DNA of 64,000 nucleotides from Dellaglioa algida DSM 15638 (lineage in GTDB: Bacteria > Bacillota > Bacilli > Lactobacillales > Lactobacillaceae). Made by a program: the position numbers and the translations under genes. Under the pieces are notes generated by a model, which did no database searches, was not told where the DNA came from, and was given only the letters and a program-made list of their open reading frames with translations. Location of the stretch: positions 1-64,000 of the forward strand of contig NZ_AZDI01000004.1 in assembly GCF_001434695.1 (NCBI RefSeq), written 5' to 3'. This document shows, piece after piece, positions 24,993 through 34,501 of this stretch (its first letter is position 1; every line of letters begins with the position of its first letter).

Positions 24993-27581
24993 ATGTTAAA
25001 GTCTAGATATGCCAGCAGTAATAGCGTTTACATGACTATTGCAAGTGTTTTTTTTAGTTTAATTTTCTTTTTTATATTTTTCGAAAGCATACAAGCTAGT
25101 CCTAAATCAGGTGGTGCCTATGAGACACCTGATCAATATCCATTGGGTGTGGCAACGGGCGTTAACAGCGTTGCCGGTGGTTCCATTACATTTAATGCCG
25201 ATCAAGTTAAATCATTACAAGGTCAGTACTTTGCAAAAGATTTTAAATCTACCGGCTATGGTGAAGCTGTTATTCAGAATTATTCGGCTAAAAACTTAAG
25301 TGATTCTGACACTGATACCTTCGATAAAATGAACCCTTCAATGGTTTCTGATACCGTTTCAGGTGGTCTGCTGCGCATGTACTCAAATGCGCAGAGTTTT
25401 CATTATTCAAAAACAAAAAATCTATCTTTTTTTATTGAACATCCACCAACAGATGCTGATTTGCTAAAATCATTAGGTTCTTGGGATACCGCTGGTGTCG
25501 CTCGTTTCCATGAAGTCGAGGACAAAACTGACACATTAGCTAATTTTCCCGCGATGAAAAAAAATAGTATCACTTCATTTGACGATATTTCTAAAAATCT
25601 TCGTAACGTTAGTGATTACTATGCCGATTTTACATCAACAACTGTTGCAAAAGATACGCATGAAGTCAGTGGTAAAAATGCCCTGTATAATGACGCAATC
25701 AATTCAGTAGCTATCAACACGGATCATACGATTACTAATTCAAACAATAATGGTGGTTCAGGCGTCATTCAAATTAACATTGATATGAATAAGAAAACAA
25801 CAAAGCAAGGGGTCGTTGTTGTAGATATTAACGGTGATCTTAACCAGTTCCAAGCGGCTAAAGAGCTCTCCGTTAACTTATTGAATTTCACTTCAGGTAC
25901 AACTAAAATGCCTTATATTATTCTAAATTATAAAAATTTTACTTCGTTCAACTTTACAAATGAAGCTTGGATGCGCGTTGCCGGCTATGCGCCTTTAAAC
26001 GGTGATGCAACATACATCACGGATGATTCTGACAGTCATATTTTTAAAGGTCAAAATACAACTGGTACGAATGCTAAAGGCGTCAATCTTTTAACCAAGG
26101 ATACAACCATAAAAGTTGGTTCTAAAACAATTAAGACACTGTTTAATACGTCTTCTCATTTGCTCCATAATTTCAATACAGAGAATACGACCTTATCGTT
26201 TGGTACCAATACAAGTCAGAACTTTGTAGGTTCTGTTTTAGCGCCAAATGCTGATATCGCCATTGATGCTACCCAGTCAGGAAGTGGTAGTCCGCTTACC
26301 GGTAACCTCATGTCGGGACAAGATATTACTGGTAATATGTCAGTTGACGATGAAGTTGCTAGTGATGCCGGGTTTAATACTGACGATTTTGATGTCGCTA
26401 ATACCAAAGATGATCCGGCCGGTTTCTTGAAAAATAGTGATACGAATACCTCTAAACCGACAATTTTATCGGCAACGGTTTCTGGTAATAACGCCTTTAT
26501 TCCGGGATCAACTAAGACATTGAACGCATCAATCAATAATACGTCGGCGACTGTTAAACAAGATAATGCCAATCTTGGTGCTGACGCTTCAACTATTCAA
26601 ACGTCAGAAAAAACGTACACGACGACTTTAAATGTGAATCCAAATGACACTTCTTACTATTTATGGTATCGGTTAAACGATGGTAGGTGGCAAAAATATG
26701 CTAAAAATTATAAGGATTCTAGCTCCCTTACAGAAGCCAATCAAACCTTCACGAGTGGTGAAAATACGATTGATTTTAATTCAGGAAATGCAATTACCGC
26801 TTTAGAAAATCAATATCAAGATAAGAAACATCAGTACGATCGTACAGCTTACTCCGACAAGAAAACTTATGCTATGGATTCTAATACATCAGCCGGTGGT
26901 AGTGATCAGATCGATGAAGGCTACCAATTAATCGGTTACCACCTCTACCATAAAAATAAAATTTCTTATCTGGTTACGGCTACAAATGATGATTCAATTA
27001 ATAAAATTTTAGGGTCATCAAATCCAACTATCTCGGATGCGGATTTAACCGAAAAAGATACAGATTATACACCTATTTCTTATATTTTAAACGTAACTGG
27101 GAATTTGTTAGTCACTTACCCTAAAAACTTTGATTTCGGTACCTATAAGTTAGGTGAAAACAAAAAAACATTATCCGCTTCCGGAACCCTAGCTATCGAT
27201 AACCCGTTCAAAGTCAATTGGGACTTAAGTGTTAATACCAATGATTCGTCGATTAATGACACCCTGAACCCACTCTTCAAAAAGGATCGTTTATCATGGT
27301 ATAAACAAGTTCAGACGAGTAAAGACGGCGAAACACTTACCTTCGAACAAAAACCGGCAACTTCAAACAAAATTGATTTTAGTAATTCTAATAAAACAAT
27401 CTTTGATTTACCATCGTCAAGTCTTGGCGACTCATCAAATTCTGTTATTAACAAATCGCATTACTATGCTCAACTAACATTAGATTTTGCCACTTCAATT
27501 TTTGATACCGTGGGTACCTATAATTATGATTCACTTTGGGCCATTTCTCCAACCAACAATAGCGGTATTGTTATTGAGTAA
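24993..27581 (+). CDS. Giant secreted choice-of-anchor-A surface protein, paralogue of the 20.4-kb gene
   Basis: The 862-residue protein shares order and motifs with the protein at 20429. The signal peptide covers about 1-37 (FFESIQASPKSG). An N-terminal region QYPLGVATGVNSVAGGSITF and SLQGQYFAKDF follows. The choice-of-anchor-A marks are FVGSVLAPNADIAIDA and NLMSGQDITGNMSVD. An Ig-like stretch has TTLNVNPNDTSYYLWYRLND. The C-terminal WxL-like end has FDFGTYKLGENKK, VNWDLSVN and SLWAISPTNN. The second motif again ends in I instead of L. GGGGGG precedes the ATG. It ends at a strong terminator. Probably a tandem duplicate of the other giant gene, with the WxL/DUF916 pair in between. Confidence 0.82.
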   Translation: MLKSRYASSNSVYMTIASVFFSLIFFFIFFESIQASPKSGGAYETPDQYPLGVATGVNSVAGGSITFNADQVKSLQGQYFAKDFKSTGYGEAVIQNYSAKNLSDSDTDTFDKMNPSMVSDTVSGGLLRMYSNAQSFHYSKTKNLSFFIEHPPTDADLLKSLGSWDTAGVARFHEVEDKTDTLANFPAMKKNSITSFDDISKNLRNVSDYYADFTSTTVAKDTHEVSGKNALYNDAINSVAINTDHTITNSNNNGGSGVIQINIDMNKKTTKQGVVVVDINGDLNQFQAAKELSVNLLNFTSGTTKMPYIILNYKNFTSFNFTNEAWMRVAGYAPLNGDATYITDDSDSHIFKGQNTTGTNAKGVNLLTKDTTIKVGSKTIKTLFNTSSHLLHNFNTENTTLSFGTNTSQNFVGSVLAPNADIAIDATQSGSGSPLTGNLMSGQDITGNMSVDDEVASDAGFNTDDFDVANTKDDPAGFLKNSDTNTSKPTILSATVSGNNAFIPGSTKTLNASINNTSATVKQDNANLGADASTIQTSEKTYTTTLNVNPNDTSYYLWYRLNDGRWQKYAKNYKDSSSLTEANQTFTSGENTIDFNSGNAITALENQYQDKKHQYDRTAYSDKKTYAMDSNTSAGGSDQIDEGYQLIGYHLYHKNKISYLVTATNDDSINKILGSSNPTISDADLTEKDTDYTPISYILNVTGNLLVTYPKNFDFGTYKLGENKKTLSASGTLAIDNPFKVNWDLSVNTNDSSINDTLNPLFKKDRLSWYKQVQTSKDGETLTFEQKPATSNKIDFSNSNKTIFDLPSSSLGDSSNSVINKSHYYAQLTLDFATSIFDTVGTYNYDSLWAISPTNNSGIVIE

Positions 27582-27589
27582 ATAAATTT

Positions 27590-27638
27590 AAAAGGGTCAT
27601 AAGGCTAGATTTTACCTAGCTTTATGACCCTTTTTTTG
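27590..27638 (+). terminator. Terminator of the second giant surface gene
   Basis: AAAGGGTCATAAGGCTAG pairs (one bulge) with CTAGCTTTATGACCCTTT, followed by a T run. Confidence 0.85.
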
Positions 27639-27650
27639 CAATATAATCTA

Positions 27651-28286
27651 TTAACTATTTTTTACGGCGCTCTCGATATCTGTCTCGCCGTCATGCATGG
27701 TAATTACTTTACCAATCGTATTATCATTTGCCACAATTGAAACCAAAACGTCCGCAACATTTCCAAGTGAATTATCGCTTGCCTGGCCATCATTTAACGT
27801 TACTTTACCTGTGCTAGATTCCTTTGTCAGAGCACCAGGTTGAAGAATCGTGTAGTCCAACTGTGTATTTTTCATTAACCAGTTGTCCGCATAAAATTTA
27901 GCCGTCATATAATTTCTAATTGATGAAGATGCCACTTTTTCTCGGTCTAATGAGTAGATGGTGCTCAGCATTATAAAACGTTTTACATGAGCCGTTTCCG
28001 CTGCTTCCATCGTTTTAACCGCGCCATCCAAGTCAATCTTCATTAAATCTTTACCGCCCGAACCGGCAACAAATAAAACAACATCAACAGCTTGCATATT
28101 CTTAACTAACTTATCCACGCTATCCAATAAATCAACGTAGACATAAGTAATGTTATCCCGATCTAAATTATCCGTATGCCTTGAACCCGCCAATACCTGA
28201 TAACCTTTTTCGGACAATTTATTCGTCACTTTTTGGCCAATTCGACCATTTGATCCAATGACTAATACTCTTTTTTGTTCTGCCAT
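27651..28286 (-). CDS. NAD(P)-binding NmrA-like atypical SDR protein
   Basis: The 211-residue Rossmann protein starts with RVLVIGSNGRIGQKVTNKL, the glycine-rich loop of atypical short-chain dehydrogenases. It continues with VDVVLFVAGSGGKD, HVKRFIMLSTIYS, YMTAKFYADNWL and LDYTILQPGAL. This matches the YwnB/NmrA-like group (SDR_a5) of NAD(P)H-binding proteins, often linked to stress. The usual YxxxK is represented by YMTAK. It is a single gene with a good ribosome-binding site; the substrate, if any, is unknown. Confidence 0.85.
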   Translation of the reverse strand: MAEQKRVLVIGSNGRIGQKVTNKLSEKGYQVLAGSRHTDNLDRDNITYVYVDLLDSVDKLVKNMQAVDVVLFVAGSGGKDLMKIDLDGAVKTMEAAETAHVKRFIMLSTIYSLDREKVASSSIRNYMTAKFYADNWLMKNTQLDYTILQPGALTKESSTGKVTLNDGQASDNSLGNVADVLVSIVANDNTIGKVITMHDGETDIESAVKNS

Positions 28287-28372
28287 TATTCAGACACCCC
28301 TTTTATTCTCTTTGTTTAAAGTCTACCTCTTTACTAGGCGAAATGGTACGACTTACACTTATAAATTCATAT

Positions 28373-28401
28373 AAAAAAACAACCATTTTACAATGGCTGT
28401 T
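28373..28401 (-). terminator. Terminator of galM
   Basis: On the minus strand AACAGCCATT and AATGGTTGTT pair around GTAA and run into Ts, 15 bases after the galM stop codon. Confidence 0.8.
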
Positions 28402-28415
28402 CTACTTATTAATAA

Positions 28416-29444
28416 TTAATTTAATTTAAATTCTGTTACTGTTTTGTATGTGTCACCCGCGCGTAAGACGATGTCGCCAAATTCTGGGAATCGTTCAGAA
28501 CCAGGTGCTGCTTGTGTTTCAAAAGTAATTGCTGCATGATTTGCAAGCTTTTTACCATGCATTATTGGTGTATCATCACCAAAGTTTGCTGTGAACATAA
28601 CCAAGCTAGTTGCATCTGTTGAAACTGAAACTGAAACTTCTTTATCTGCACTGACTAACTTAGCAGATTCTTTACCAACCATGGGATTGTTCAGGAAGAA
28701 GGGATGATCAATTCCGTTAACTTGATTCTTCTGCGCAAAATCACTGCTGAAAACTTCACGTAGCGTCTTAGCTTGACGGAAATCATAAGGTGTTCCGTCA
28801 ACAGCCATTTTTTCACCAGTTGGGATTGAATTTGGTTGGAGAGGCGCAAAATAATCGCTATCCACTTGTAAGGAATTATCATCAATTGTTTCTGTTACAT
28901 CCCCCATCACGTTAAAGTACACGTGGTTTGTTGGATTGTACAAGGTATCCTTATCCGTTTTGGCAGTTGTTTCAAGGTGCCAAATATTGTCATTATTAAA
29001 CGTATAAGTAACGTCAATTGACATGTTTCCTGGGAAACCATGTTCGCCTTCTGGGCTGTCTAAATGAAAAATAACTGATGATTCATTTTGGCCTTCGACG
29101 ATTTTATAAGCCCATTTTTTTGTATCAAACCCGGGAGTACCACCATGCAAAGTATTCGTGCCTTCATTAATTTGAACTTGGTAACTCTGATCATCAATGT
29201 TGAATTTACCATCTTTAATCCGTCCAGCAACACGACCAATTGAAGCACCAATAAAACTGTCTTTTTGTAAGTATTCACTTGCTGAATCAAATCCAAGTAC
29301 AATCTCACGTTTCCCAGTGCTAACTGGTACTTTTAAACTAACAATTCGTGCCCCTAAATCCGTAAGTGATAATTCAAACCCATTATCATTCGTAATCGTA
29401 ATCAGACTATAGTCGTTTCCAAAATCTTTCGTTGTAATTTGCAT
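28416..29444 (-). CDS. galM: Aldose 1-epimerase (galactose mutarotase)
   Basis: The enzyme interconverts alpha and beta anomers of galactose and glucose. The 342-residue protein shows the family landmarks. These are VLGFDSASEYLQKDSFIGASIGRVAGRI, NTLHGGTPGFDTKKW with the substrate-binding histidine, NPTNHVYFNVMG with the catalytic histidine and FETQAAPGSERFPEF with the catalytic glutamate. It stands alone, without other Leloir genes in the window. The upstream region carries a cre-like box, which fits sugar control. CCGGAGGGGA lies just before the ATG. Confidence 0.95.
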   Translation of the reverse strand: MQITTKDFGNDYSLITITNDNGFELSLTDLGARIVSLKVPVSTGKREIVLGFDSASEYLQKDSFIGASIGRVAGRIKDGKFNIDDQSYQVQINEGTNTLHGGTPGFDTKKWAYKIVEGQNESSVIFHLDSPEGEHGFPGNMSIDVTYTFNNDNIWHLETTAKTDKDTLYNPTNHVYFNVMGDVTETIDDNSLQVDSDYFAPLQPNSIPTGEKMAVDGTPYDFRQAKTLREVFSSDFAQKNQVNGIDHPFFLNNPMVGKESAKLVSADKEVSVSVSTDATSLVMFTANFGDDTPIMHGKKLANHAAITFETQAAPGSERFPEFGDIVLRAGDTYKTVTEFKLN

Positions 29445-29513
29445 GCCTATTCCCCTCCGGTAACTGTTTTTATTTATTCTTGTTAATCTTAGTCTATTTT
29501 AATCATTTATTCA

Positions 29514-29527
29514 AGAAAGCGTTTACT
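29514..29527. promoter_or_regulatory. cre-like (CcpA) box upstream of galM
   Basis: AGAAAGCGTTTACT matches TGWAARCGYTWNCW except at the first base. It lies about 70 bases before the galM start codon. Confidence 0.5.
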
Positions 29528-29535
29528 TTTATTGT

Positions 29536-29568
29536 AAAAAAATAATTACTCATTCTAAATCGAGTAAC
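29536..29568 (-). terminator. Terminator of the nucleoside ABC transporter operon
   Basis: On the minus strand GTTACTC and GAGTAAT form the stem with a nine-to-ten-base loop and run into seven Ts, shortly after the last permease gene. Confidence 0.75.
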
Positions 29569-29580
29569 CATTTTAACTAT

Positions 29581-30540
29581 CTATTTAGATTTAACATACG
29601 TTTCACCGTCAGCAGCCGGCGCATAAAATTTCCCGATAAACAGTGCCAGAACGACAATTGTGATTAAGTACGGTGCCATTTGAAACCATACATCATCAAT
29701 TTTTGAAATAACTGGGATATAAGCGCCGATAATTGCTAAACTTTGAGAAATCCCAAAGAAGATAGCAGCTGCAACCACTTTAAGCGGGTGCCATTTACCG
29801 AATATCATCGCTGCCAGTGCCATAAATCCTTGGCCCGCAATCGTTGATACGCTAAAGTTCAGTGAGATTGATTGCGACATAATGCCTCCACCAATTCCGC
29901 CCAAAAATCCTGAAATTAAAACACCTGAATATCGCATCAAGTATACGTTAATACCCAATGTGTCTGCAGCCTGAGGGTTTTCACCAACAGATCTCAGTCT
30001 GAGACCAAACTTCGTCTTGATTAATATCCACCAACTAATGAATCCAATCAAAATACCAAGATAAGCCAGCAATGACGTTCTCGTAAAAAATATCTCCCCA
30101 ACTACAGGAATTTTTGACAGGATAGGGAACGTAAACGTTGATAAACTCTGGTCAAGCACGGGCGTTTGCCCCTTACCATCGTAGAATATTTTCGTCAAAA
30201 AGACACAAAGTGCTGGAGCCAACATATTTAACACAGTTCCACTAACAATGTGGTCCGCACGAAAATTGACCGTTGCCAATGCATGTAAAACTGAAAAAAG
30301 AAGTCCAAATCCACCAGCAACTAGCAATCCAATCCAAGGTGTCACAGCACCTAAAGCTGGTCCATAAGTTAGATTAAATACTGCACCGGAAAAGGCACCA
30401 ACAATCATAATTCCTTCTAATCCGACGTTGACGATCCCACCTCTTTCAGAAAAAGTACCACCAAGCGCCGCAAAAATTAACGGCGCTGAGTAGATTAAAG
30501 CTGTAGAAACCATTGTCATCAATATCGTTATGACTGACAT
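29581..30540 (-). CDS. nupQ: Nucleoside ABC transporter permease 2 (NupQ/YufQ type)
   Basis: The 319-residue integral membrane protein belongs to the branched-chain permease family BPD_transp_2, with about eight to nine helices. Marks are TFSERGGIVNVGLEGIMIVGAFSG near the start and LIKTKFGLRLRSVGENPQAADTLGINVYLMRY, the conserved cytoplasmic loop that meets the ATPase. The order lipoprotein-ATPase-permease-permease equals the B. subtilis nupNOPQ (yuf) and L. lactis bmpA-nup systems, which import purine and pyrimidine nucleosides. It overlaps the preceding permease stop by one base and ends the operon. Confidence 0.92.
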   Translation of the reverse strand: MSVITILMTMVSTALIYSAPLIFAALGGTFSERGGIVNVGLEGIMIVGAFSGAVFNLTYGPALGAVTPWIGLLVAGGFGLLFSVLHALATVNFRADHIVSGTVLNMLAPALCVFLTKIFYDGKGQTPVLDQSLSTFTFPILSKIPVVGEIFFTRTSLLAYLGILIGFISWWILIKTKFGLRLRSVGENPQAADTLGINVYLMRYSGVLISGFLGGIGGGIMSQSISLNFSVSTIAGQGFMALAAMIFGKWHPLKVVAAAIFFGISQSLAIIGAYIPVISKIDDVWFQMAPYLITIVVLALFIGKFYAPAADGETYVKSK

Positions 30541-31601
30541 TAGCCTTCCCCCTTCTTCTTCGACAATTTTTCTAGTCCTATTTTAATTACATAATTAATA
30601 CCAACAAAGAAAATAATTGTCGCAATAACGATGTCGACAATTTCGGGTGGTGTCGTTGAAACAACCGAGATGCTTAATCCACCAATTTTTAATATTGAAA
30701 AAAGTAAACCAGAAAAAATAATTCCAATTGGATTTCCGCTAGCCAATAGTGAAACGGCCATTCCGTTGAACCCAATATCTGGTAAGGAAGTCATCACATA
30801 AATATTTTCGTAATTACCAAGTCCTTCTACCGCACCACCAAGCCCTGCTAAAGCTCCAGAAACAACCATAGCACTTATAATTACCTTTTTTACGTTCATC
30901 CCAGCATAATTAGCTGCCTTATCATTCAATCCGACCGCACGATATTCATAGCCCACTTTAGTCCGTTGAATTAAAAAATACACCACGATTACCATTATTA
31001 ACGAAATTATAATTCCGTAATTAAAAGTTGAGTTCTGCGTAAGATGTTCTAAAAATGGTGTTCTCAAACGAGCGCCCTCCGGAATCGTTTTTGAAAAATC
31101 ACTTTGGTCCTGCGCTAAGAAATTCTTAACCAGAAAACTACTTAGATACAACGCAATATAATTCAACATAATCGTAGTAATAACTTCACTTGTTCCAAGG
31201 TAAGCCTTTAAAACGCCGGCAATTCCGGCCCAGATCCCACCGGCAAGCGCACCGGCCATAATTGACCCCAATAACAATAACCAGTGAGGGAGGCTACTAA
31301 AATTAAGCGCAAAACTAACAGACGCCATCCATCCCATTAACGCTTGACCGGCACCACCAATATTAAAAAAACCGGCGGTACTGGCAATTGAAAATCCAAG
31401 CGCAGTTAAGATTAACGGTGTTAATTCACGAAGTGTTTCGCCAATTGCATTAGCGTCGCCTAAGGCTCCGGTAAATAAACTCGCATAATTTAAAAATGGG
31501 TCATACCCAAAAATAGCCATGACAATTGCACCGACCACCAATCCGGCAAGGACGGATGTCAACGGAACTAACACTTTAAATAGTTTTGAAGAATTTGGCA
31601 T
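30540..31601 (-). CDS. nupP: Nucleoside ABC transporter permease 1 (NupP/YufP type)
   Basis: The 353-residue membrane protein of the same permease family has about nine to ten helices. Landmarks are ETLRELTPLILTALGFSIASTAGFFNIGGAGQALMGW and the coupling loop QRTKVGYEYRAVGLNDKAANYAGMNVKK. It forms the heterodimeric channel with the following permease. The start follows the ATPase gene by about 20 bases with AGGAGGG upstream. The cargo (nucleosides) is inferred from gene order and from the adjacent salvage enzymes. Confidence 0.92.
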   Translation of the reverse strand: MPNSSKLFKVLVPLTSVLAGLVVGAIVMAIFGYDPFLNYASLFTGALGDANAIGETLRELTPLILTALGFSIASTAGFFNIGGAGQALMGWMASVSFALNFSSLPHWLLLLGSIMAGALAGGIWAGIAGVLKAYLGTSEVITTIMLNYIALYLSSFLVKNFLAQDQSDFSKTIPEGARLRTPFLEHLTQNSTFNYGIIISLIMVIVVYFLIQRTKVGYEYRAVGLNDKAANYAGMNVKKVIISAMVVSGALAGLGGAVEGLGNYENIYVMTSLPDIGFNGMAVSLLASGNPIGIIFSGLLFSILKIGGLSISVVSTTPPEIVDIVIATIIFFVGINYVIKIGLEKLSKKKGEG

Positions 31602-31621
31602 ACTGTATTCCCTCCTATCCT

Positions 31622-33142
31622 TTAGTGAGTTGGTATGGGTTGACCAGCCATCATAAATCCTAGTTCTTGTTTTGTCACGTCCCCAGTTTTAACGATTCCC
31701 ATAATCTTTCCCTGATGGATAACCGCGATACGGTCAGATAATCTTAACAATTCATCTAACTCAAAACTCACTAGCAAAATAGCTTTTTCATTTTCTCGTT
31801 GTTTTAAAATTTGTTTGTGAACATACTCAATTGCGCCTACATCCAACCCACGCATAGGATTAGCCGCTATAAGTAAATCAGGATTTCGACTTATCTCCCG
31901 AGTAATAATCACTTTTTGCTGATTGCCTCCGGATAACGAACCAACTGGTTCCAAAATTGAATCAGCCCGAATATCAAAGTCTGACATCAATTTTTGACCG
32001 TCACGATGTATTTTAGATTTATTTAACAACCCTTTAGACTGGTTCTTTGACAGATAATAATCCTGCAGAATCAGGTTGTCTGAAACAGACATTGGTAAAA
32101 TAAGGCCCACATTTTGACGATCTTCGGGAATGTTGCTAATGCCAGCTTGCGTCGTTTTACGTGGCTTAAATTTTGTGATATCTCTATCATTTAACATAAT
32201 ATTTCCACTAGAAACCTTACGTAAACCAGAAATTGCCTCCATTAATTCGGATTGTCCGTTGCCATCAACACCGGCAATACCTAGAATTTCGCCCGTCGCA
32301 ATCTTAAAACTAACGTCATTAACTGAGGGCACTGCTTTACTCGCTTGGACAACAAGACGTTTAAGTTCCAAAACCGTTCTCATTTGATTTGTCGGTACTT
32401 TTTCAGCGGCAAAGCTAATCTGCCGACCAACCATCATTTCGGCCATCATATATGTTGATGTTTCAGAAACTTTAACCGTCCCAATCACTTTACCGGCACG
32501 GACAACGATACAAGTATCCGCAATTTCTTTGATTTCGCTCAGTTTATGAGTAATTAAAAAAATGGCTTTACCTTCTGAAGCGAGACGCTTAATAATAACC
32601 AATAGGCTCTCAATTTCTTGCGGTGTCAGTGCCGCCGTTGGTTCATCAAATATCAGAATTTCTGCATCTCGATACAAGGTCTTCATAATTTCAGTTCGCT
32701 GTTGCATACCAACTGAAATATCGGATACTTTTTTATCTAGATCTAGTTGTAAATGATACTTTTCGGCTAGATCGGTAATTGTTTTTCTTGTGCCCATACG
32801 ATCAATCATGCCATATTTCGTTTTTTCATCACCTAAAATGATATTTTCAAGAACGGTAAAATCATCTATCAGCATAAAATGCTGATGCACCATGCCGATG
32901 CCCTGTTGTGTCGCCTGACGTGGACTGGCCAAGCTGACGACTTTATTCTTAATTAATATCTCACCCGAAGATGGCTTCTTAAGGCCTGATAACAAGCTCA
33001 TCAAGGTAGATTTACCCGCACCATTTTCACCTAGAAGGGCCACAATCTCACCTTTTTTTATGGTTAATGAAATATCATCATTCGCAACAAAGTTTCCAAA
33101 ACGTTTGGTTATATGTTTCATTTCTACCATCGTCTCTGCCAA
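31622..33142 (-). CDS. nupO: Nucleoside ABC transporter ATP-binding protein (NupO/YufO type)
   Basis: A tandem ATPase of about 506 residues with two nucleotide-binding domains, as in sugar and nucleoside importers. The first has GENGAGKST, VGMQQRTEIMK and ILIFDEPTAAL. The second has GVDGNGQSEL in place of a canonical Walker A, LSGGNQQKVIITRE and LLIAANPMRGLD. The second domain's degenerate Walker motifs are normal for this group. The frame reaches 33202. The TTG at 33142 with GGTGGG six bases upstream seems the best start; the ATG at 33130 (MVEMKHITKRFG) is an alternative. It precedes both permeases. Confidence 0.9.
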   Translation of the reverse strand: MAETMVEMKHITKRFGNFVANDDISLTIKKGEIVALLGENGAGKSTLMSLLSGLKKPSSGEILIKNKVVSLASPRQATQQGIGMVHQHFMLIDDFTVLENIILGDEKTKYGMIDRMGTRKTITDLAEKYHLQLDLDKKVSDISVGMQQRTEIMKTLYRDAEILIFDEPTAALTPQEIESLLVIIKRLASEGKAIFLITHKLSEIKEIADTCIVVRAGKVIGTVKVSETSTYMMAEMMVGRQISFAAEKVPTNQMRTVLELKRLVVQASKAVPSVNDVSFKIATGEILGIAGVDGNGQSELMEAISGLRKVSSGNIMLNDRDITKFKPRKTTQAGISNIPEDRQNVGLILPMSVSDNLILQDYYLSKNQSKGLLNKSKIHRDGQKLMSDFDIRADSILEPVGSLSGGNQQKVIITREISRNPDLLIAANPMRGLDVGAIEYVHKQILKQRENEKAILLVSFELDELLRLSDRIAVIHQGKIMGIVKTGDVTKQELGFMMAGQPIPTH

Positions 33143-33246
33143 ACTAATCCCACCCATCTTTTCGTTTACAAAACGAAATCTGCAAAGCACCTTTAATGGC
33201 AACTCTCCAGATTTCTTGTTAGATTATCTAAATTCTAGTTATTCTA

Positions 33247-34284
33247 TTAGTTGGCTTTAGCACTAACCGAGATATCCCCGTTAATAATCTTTTCTTTATA
33301 AGCATTGACCTGCTTCTCAGCACTTTCCGACATATTATCGTTAACTAAAGATACCCCTTTGTCCTTAAGGTCATATTCAATTGTCTTTCCACCTGGGAAA
33401 TTACCTTTAAGTGCTTTGTTTGATAAATCTTGAACAGCAATTCCAACTTCTTTAACAGCTGAAGCCAAAGTTACGTTACCACCATTGTATTTACCATCTG
33501 CTTTTTGGTCACGATCAACACCGATAACCCAGACTTTTTTACCGTCTTTAGCTAAACCCTTAGCCGAAGTGAAAACACCATTACCAGTTCCACCAGCAGC
33601 TTGGTAAATAACATCTTCTTGGTTGCTATACATTGCGTCTGCCAGTGACTTACCTAAATCGGCCTTAGAAAACGATCCGGCATATTTAACATCGACACTA
33701 ATGTTTTTATTAACTGCCTTAACACCCTGTGTGAACCCAGCTTGGAATCCTTCAACAATATCGCTCTTAACACCACCAATGAATCCAACTTTGTTTGTTT
33801 TAGTTGTTTCAGCTGCCGCAACACCGGCCAAGAATGATGATTGTTCAGCCTTAAACATAACTGATGCCACATTTTTTTGATTTGGAATAACAGAATCAAC
33901 GATTACAAAGTTAACATCTGAATATTGTTTAGACGCATCCGCAATATTCTTTTGAACCTGATAGCCAATCCCTAAAACTGTTTTATATTTTGCTTTGATT
34001 AATTTATTAATGTTCGGTGTAAAGTCCGATGGCGATGTTGATTGCGCATAATCGTATCCACCAACACCTTTAGAGAATTTATTTTCTTTCCCCCATGCTT
34101 TCAAACCTTCCCACGCTGATTGATTAAATGATTTATCGTCAATACCACCGCCATCAGTTACCAATGCGACTGAATTCTTAGTTGTTTTACCCGCTGATGA
34201 TTTTGCTTGAGAACCACAGCCTGCCAATGTTAAAACGAGTCCTAATGATAAAAGTGAGCCAAAGATAATTTTACGAGTTTTCAT
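33247..34284 (-). CDS. bmpA: BMP-family nucleoside-binding lipoprotein
   Basis: The 345-residue substrate-binding protein begins with a lipoprotein signal and the lipobox LTLAGC (Cys about residue 23). It belongs to the BMP/PnrA family with VALVTDGGGIDDKSFNQSAWEGL, the nucleoside-site region, and DVIYQAAGGTGNGVFTSA and VIGVDRDQKADGKYNGG. It binds nucleosides outside the membrane and feeds the ATPase and permeases encoded downstream. A plausible minus-strand promoter (TTTACA, 16 bp, TATGAT) lies near 34320-34350. It heads the operon. Confidence 0.94.
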   Translation of the reverse strand: MKTRKIIFGSLLSLGLVLTLAGCGSQAKSSAGKTTKNSVALVTDGGGIDDKSFNQSAWEGLKAWGKENKFSKGVGGYDYAQSTSPSDFTPNINKLIKAKYKTVLGIGYQVQKNIADASKQYSDVNFVIVDSVIPNQKNVASVMFKAEQSSFLAGVAAAETTKTNKVGFIGGVKSDIVEGFQAGFTQGVKAVNKNISVDVKYAGSFSKADLGKSLADAMYSNQEDVIYQAAGGTGNGVFTSAKGLAKDGKKVWVIGVDRDQKADGKYNGGNVTLASAVKEVGIAVQDLSNKALKGNFPGGKTIEYDLKDKGVSLVNDNMSESAEKQVNAYKEKIINGDISVSAKAN

Positions 34285-34451
34285 TTAAATACCCCTTTAA
34301 ACTTATTTTGTTGATTTCATCATATCACAATATATACGAATGTAAACATAAATATATTATTTATAGTTCGTCTTTTTAAGATTATGGTTATTAATTTTAG
34401 ATTCACAAATGCATATACGTTTAATAACCGAATTATACATTGATTTATCGT

Positions 34452-34479
34452 TTGACTATTAGTATACTTAAATTATTAA
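34452..34479 (+). promoter_or_regulatory. Probable promoter of the nucleoside hydrolase operon
   Basis: TTGACT and TATTAA are separated by 16 bp, and lie 22 bases before the start codon, in the 217-bp region between two divergent units. Confidence 0.45.
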
Positions 34480-34501
34480 TCACATAAGGGGGGATTATCA
34501 C

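Noticed and set aside
34285..34501. Purine riboswitch or PUR box in front of the nucleoside transporter
   Set aside because: No aptamer-like conserved core or clear PurR box could be traced; only ordinary promoter hexamers are supported.
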